Positions 61,014-64,000 of a stretch of DNA of 64,000 nt are shown piece after piece. Where the stretch lies: assembly GCA_963800975.1 (NCBI GenBank), contig CAWDDB010000008.1, positions 806,001 through 870,000 on the forward strand. Direction: 5' to 3'. How positions within the stretch are numbered: position 1 is the stretch's first letter; each line of letters opens with the position of its first letter. The translations under genes were made by a program, and so were the position numbers. Source of the stretch: JALYGY01 sp963800975. GTDB taxonomy: Bacteria > Actinomycetota > Rubrobacteria > Rubrobacterales > Rubrobacteraceae. The notes beneath the pieces were generated by a model that worked only from the letters and a program-made list of their open reading frames with translations, had not been told where the DNA came from and ran no database searches.

Positions 61014-62339
61014 TCATGTCTCCGGTACCCCGCGCAGCTTCCCGGGATTCATGAGGTTCGCGGGATCGTAGGCGGCCTTGGCCCGGTAGATCTCCTCCCA
61101 CAGCTGTTGCTCGTGACCGCCGTCCTCCAGGACGTAGGTGTGGGGGTCCGCGACGACCACCCCTATGCTCCAGAAAAAGTCTATGGTCTCCCGTACCTGA
61201 TCGGCGCTCTTGTAGCGCAAGAGCGGCAAGGCGACCGGGTTGACGTCTCCTCCCCACCTGGCGTACTCGAAGTGGAACAGGATCCCGTCGCCGTAGCGCT
61301 CCCTCACTGCGACGACCTGCTCCTCCAACCTGTCCCGGTCGAAGACGCACTGCAGGTAGGTCCAGGCAGGGTCAATCTTCCTGGCCCAGAGGGTGGTGTG
61401 GTTCCAGGAGAGGTCCGAGAGCATGGGGTGCTTGCCGTAGGGCAGCTCACGGTACACCTCGCCCCCGTATTGCGCGGCCAGGTCGGAGACGTCCGCTTTA
61501 TTCTCCTCCGCTATCCACAGCAATGCCTGGTCCCTCTCGGGGCTCTCGAGCGTGCGATGGGCCTTCAAGAGGGTGCCGATAGCGGCCTCGGAGATCGAGA
61601 CCAGCCGCTTCTTGATGCTCTCGTCGTGCGTGAGGTCGTCGCCGAAGCGCAGGGCTTCGAGCAACCCTGGGAAGGTTACGATGAGCTGGATCCAGTCCGC
61701 CCGCGGCACCAGCGGTAGGGTAACCTCCGTGATAACACCGGTCGTGCCGTAGGCGTGCAGCACGCCGTCCAGATCCCCGCCTTCGAGGTCGAGGACGCGG
61801 GGAGACTCCTCGTTGGTCACCAGACGGAGCCCGAGTACGTTCCCGTCCCACAGGTTTCCGTAGGCGGTCGAGCCAATACCCCCCGATCCGCCCGCGACGA
61901 ATCCTCCCACGGTGGACTTCAGGTAGGTGCTCGGCATGATCCGAAGCTCCAGGTCGCTCTCGCGCGCCTGCCGCTCCATCTCGCCCATGCGGGCGCCGGC
62001 CTGGGCCCTGATCCGGCCGTCCCCGACCTCCAGGATCTGGTTCATCCTGGTCATGTCCAGCACGACGCCGCCCCTGAGGGGCACCGCCTGACCGTAGTTG
62101 CCGGTGCCAGCCCCCCTCACCGTAACGGGGACGCCGTGCTCTCCGGCTATCCGCAGCACGGCCTTGACATCTTCCTCATCCTCGGCGAACACGCCCACGT
62201 CAGCGATCCTGTCGTCCAGCTGCTCCTGCAGGATCTGCGAGTAACTGTAGAAATCCCGCGAGAGCCGCTGGCGCTTTTCGCGGTCCGTTACGATCTTGCC
62301 TTCCCCCAGTGCTCTTTTCAGCTCGTCCATGAAAGCCAT
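61014..62339 (-). CDS. FAD-linked oxidase (GlcD/D-lactate dehydrogenase type)
   Basis: A 441-residue flavoenzyme of the FAD_binding_4 / VAO family. The FAD region reads VPVTVRGAGTGNYGQAVPLRGGVVLDMTRMN; KSTVGGFVAGGSGGIGS follows. The C-terminal cap is complete, ending AKAAYDPANLMNPGKL. GGAGG lies before the ATG. It is preceded after 11 bases by the creatininase-type gene. It probably oxidises a 2-hydroxy acid or a cyclic nitrogen compound. Confidence 0.87.
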   Translation of the reverse strand: MAFMDELKRALGEGKIVTDREKRQRLSRDFYSYSQILQEQLDDRIADVGVFAEDEEDVKAVLRIAGEHGVPVTVRGAGTGNYGQAVPLRGGVVLDMTRMNQILEVGDGRIRAQAGARMGEMERQARESDLELRIMPSTYLKSTVGGFVAGGSGGIGSTAYGNLWDGNVLGLRLVTNEESPRVLDLEGGDLDGVLHAYGTTGVITEVTLPLVPRADWIQLIVTFPGLLEALRFGDDLTHDESIKKRLVSISEAAIGTLLKAHRTLESPERDQALLWIAEENKADVSDLAAQYGGEVYRELPYGKHPMLSDLSWNHTTLWARKIDPAWTYLQCVFDRDRLEEQVVAVRERYGDGILFHFEYARWGGDVNPVALPLLRYKSADQVRETIDFFWSIGVVVADPHTYVLEDGGHEQQLWEEIYRAKAAYDPANLMNPGKLRGVPET

Positions 62340-62350
62340 CGATCCTCCGT

Positions 62351-63124
62351 CTACTCGGAGACAAATCGCAGTGCAGAGAACTCGAGCAAAGCCCTCCTGG
62401 TCAGCCGCACGGCGTCCTCGAAGTACGCGCGGCCCTCCTCGGCGTTCGCACCGGACGGATCTCCGAGCACACCGTCCGCGGCGAGGTCGCCGGAAAGCCA
62501 GGCGACACTCTGGGGTCCGGCGAAGGCGAGTAGGCCTTCTCCGTCGAGTAGCTTGTGAACGCGGCCGGTCGCTGCGCCAAGGTCCACAAGCTCCGGGCGC
62601 AGGTGGAGCATCACGGAGGTCTCTAGCCTGCCGGCGTGAATGCCGTAGCGGATCTCGTCCGGATCTATCTCCGGGCTCTTTGCCTCGCCGAAGACGACGG
62701 ACAACGGGTTGAGGGCGGCGACCATCAGGCCGTGACGGACCCTGATGTCCCTGGCGGCCACGCCGAGGAGCGCCAGGTTTCCGCCGTGGGCGTTGAGAAA
62801 CGCGAGCCGCGAGAACCCGGCCCGCGAGACGCTCCCGGCGATCTCGTCCAGCACCCGTAGCAGGGTCTCGGACCCGAGCGTTATGGTGCCGGGGAAACGG
62901 ATGTGCTCGTTGCTCTTCCCGTAGGACAGCGTCGGCAGCCTCCAGACGAACGGCGGCTCCCCCGCGTCGACGGCGGCCGCTAACGCTTCGGCCATCAGGG
63001 CGTCGGTTGCGAGCGGCAGGTGCGGGCCGTGCTGCTCTACGGCGCCGATCGGCAGGAGCGCGACCGCGCCCTCCGTTGCTACCTCCGGCACCCTCGGGGC
63101 CGGAAGGTCGGGCAGGTACGGCAC
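62351..63124 (-). CDS. Creatininase-family amidohydrolase
   Basis: A 257-residue metal-dependent hydrolase of the creatininase family. The ligands are in LPIGAVEQHGPHLPLATDA, FLNAHGGN and IHAGRLETS. Members hydrolyse creatinine, related cyclic amides or formamidopyrimidines, or cleave peptides (MftE). With a nucleobase-type permease upstream, a cyclic amide substrate is likely. AAGGAG precedes the GTG at 63124. Confidence 0.87.
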   Translation of the reverse strand: MPYLPDLPAPRVPEVATEGAVALLPIGAVEQHGPHLPLATDALMAEALAAAVDAGEPPFVWRLPTLSYGKSNEHIRFPGTITLGSETLLRVLDEIAGSVSRAGFSRLAFLNAHGGNLALLGVAARDIRVRHGLMVAALNPLSVVFGEAKSPEIDPDEIRYGIHAGRLETSVMLHLRPELVDLGAATGRVHKLLDGEGLLAFAGPQSVAWLSGDLAADGVLGDPSGANAEEGRAYFEDAVRLTRRALLEFSALRFVSE

Positions 63125-63185
63125 GCTCAGGCTCCTTCCCGGTCAGCTTACCCGCGGCCGGCTCAGTATAGCCAGGGGAAGTGCC

Positions 63186-64000
63186 TCACGTGATCGAGGC
63201 TATCTGCTCGGCCGAGATCTCCTCGTACTGCCTCCCTGGTCTGGCCCCGGCCGAGAGGGACTCGAACCTTGGCGCGAGGATCCGCACGGTTACGTAGTAG
63301 CCGATCCCCGCCGCGAAGAACGTGACCAGCGGTGGCACGAACTGCTGCGGCACGACGTTGTAGATCCCGGCCCCGATAAAGATCCAGGCCACGGCCACGA
63401 GGTTGAACCCCCAGGTGTACCAGTAGGGCCCGTCCCGGTCGAAGAGCGCGAGCACGTCGATGCGCATCCGCTTGATGGACATGTAGTCGAAGATGAGGAC
63501 CCCCGCCACAGGCACGAACAGGGTCCCGACCGCGAAGGCCAGCTCGCCGAACCGGTTGATGATGCTCTCGGGGAAAAGCGAGAGCGCGACGCCGCCGACG
63601 CTCACCACCAAGGTTGCCCAGAACCTCCCGACGTTCGTAAAGGCGTTGGAGATGGCGAGCCCCCCCGTGTACAGGTTGAGCACGTTTATCGTCCAGTTGT
63701 CCAGCACGACGACGACCAGCACGAGAAACAGGATGATGCCGCTGCTGGTCACGGTGGTGATCACCTCGAAGGTGTTGTCCACCTCGCCGCGGGTGGCGGC
63801 CGCCCCGTAGGCGCCAAAGATGGACGTCACGGTTACGCCGACGAAGGCGGCGGCCAACGTCCCGAGCCACATATCGAGCCTGGTGCTCGAGTAGCGGCAG
63901 AAGTCCGCCGCGTCGGTGGTCAGGTTGATCCAGGTGGCCAGCTGCGAAGTAAACCAGACCACGAACACCCCCCAGGCCCAGCCGACCTCGCCGCCGTAGC
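63186..64000 (-). CDS. NCS1-family nucleobase/allantoin/hydantoin permease, C-terminal part
   Basis: At least 271 residues of a membrane transporter whose start lies beyond the window edge. Several membrane spans are seen (TVTSSGIILFLVLVVVVLDNWTINVLNLYTGGLAISN, FVPVAGVLIFDYMSIKRMRID). The segment ATWINLTTDAADFCRYS is typical for NCS1 carriers of cytosine, uracil, allantoin or hydantoin. It is 61 bases upstream of the creatininase-type gene and is probably in the same operon, supplying its substrate. Confidence 0.85.
   Translation of the reverse strand, partial: YGGEVGWAWGVFVVWFTSQLATWINLTTDAADFCRYSSTRLDMWLGTLAAAFVGVTVTSIFGAYGAAATRGEVDNTFEVITTVTSSGIILFLVLVVVVLDNWTINVLNLYTGGLAISNAFTNVGRFWATLVVSVGGVALSLFPESIINRFGELAFAVGTLFVPVAGVLIFDYMSIKRMRIDVLALFDRDGPYWYTWGFNLVAVAWIFIGAGIYNVVPQQFVPPLVTFFAAGIGYYVTVRILAPRFESLSAGARPGRQYEEISAEQIASIT

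Noticed and set aside
1..64000. CRISPR arrays, rRNA operons or intact insertion sequences
   Set aside because: No regularly spaced repeats, rRNA segments or transposase genes were seen on reading both strands.

Overview
The window looks like chromosomal DNA of a high-GC actinobacterium, most probably Rubrobacter or a close relative. The reasons are the strong GC bias, frequent GTG/TTG starts, an F420-type oxidoreductase, and the actinobacterial block enolase - pyruvate kinase - DivIC/FtsB - DUF501. The genus is inferred from gene content, not from a marker gene. No rRNA gene or CRISPR array was seen, and no intact insertion sequence.

Layout. 0-3 kb: end of an alpha/beta hydrolase, a flavin reductase, a methyltransferase and an arginase-fold enzyme. 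3.3-6.0 kb: two tandem paralogous secreted proteins (P-domain-like modules plus a shared C-terminal Ig-like module); a third protein with the same C-terminal module lies at 48.5-50.0 kb. 6.2-7.0 kb: a frameshifted CPBP protease. 7.5-20.6 kb: a ten-gene minus-strand sugar locus with an enolase-superfamily dehydratase, a secreted glycosidase-like protein, a complete CUT2 sugar ABC transporter, an aldehyde dehydrogenase, a GMC dehydrogenase carrying its small subunit as an N-terminal fusion, ribokinase and ribose pyranase. 20.8-30 kb: assorted redox, epimerase and regulatory genes. 30-33 kb: a transporter locus with several reading-frame breaks and a FadR-type regulator with operator-like palindromes. 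33.3-36.9 kb: a three-gene 2-oxoacid:ferredoxin oxidoreductase whose catalytic subunit carries the residues I associate with oxalate oxidoreductase (YPIRP instead of YPITP). 37-48 kb: mrp ATPase, a run of tandem HTH modules, UspA, DUF1275, a phasin-like protein, an aminotransferase, an RTX-like secreted protein, YihY, an ACT protein and acetolactate decarboxylase. 48.1 kb: a decayed tyrosine-recombinase end. 50.5-51.0 kb: tRNA-Leu(UAA) overlapped by an HNH nuclease gene, with a broken tRNA 5' half on the other side of that gene. 51-59 kb: housekeeping genes (DUF501, ftsB-like, pyk, eno, parvulin lipoprotein, mfd). 59.7-64 kb: NCS1 permease, creatininase-family amidohydrolase, FAD-linked oxidase and a triple-RidA protein, probably one operon for a nitrogenous compound.

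How the genes work together. The 7.5-20.6 kb locus can be read as one system: release a sugar outside the cell, import it (probably as a furanose), then either phosphorylate it (RbsD/RbsK) or oxidise it (GMC enzyme, dehydratase, aldehyde dehydrogenase) in a Weimberg-like route. The oxalate-oxidoreductase-like enzyme would give ferredoxin electrons from oxalate or another small 2-oxoacid. Reading-frame breaks are concentrated at 27-33 kb, with one more at 6.7 kb in a run of eight G. They may be sequencing errors or real decay, and the sequence alone does not decide between these.
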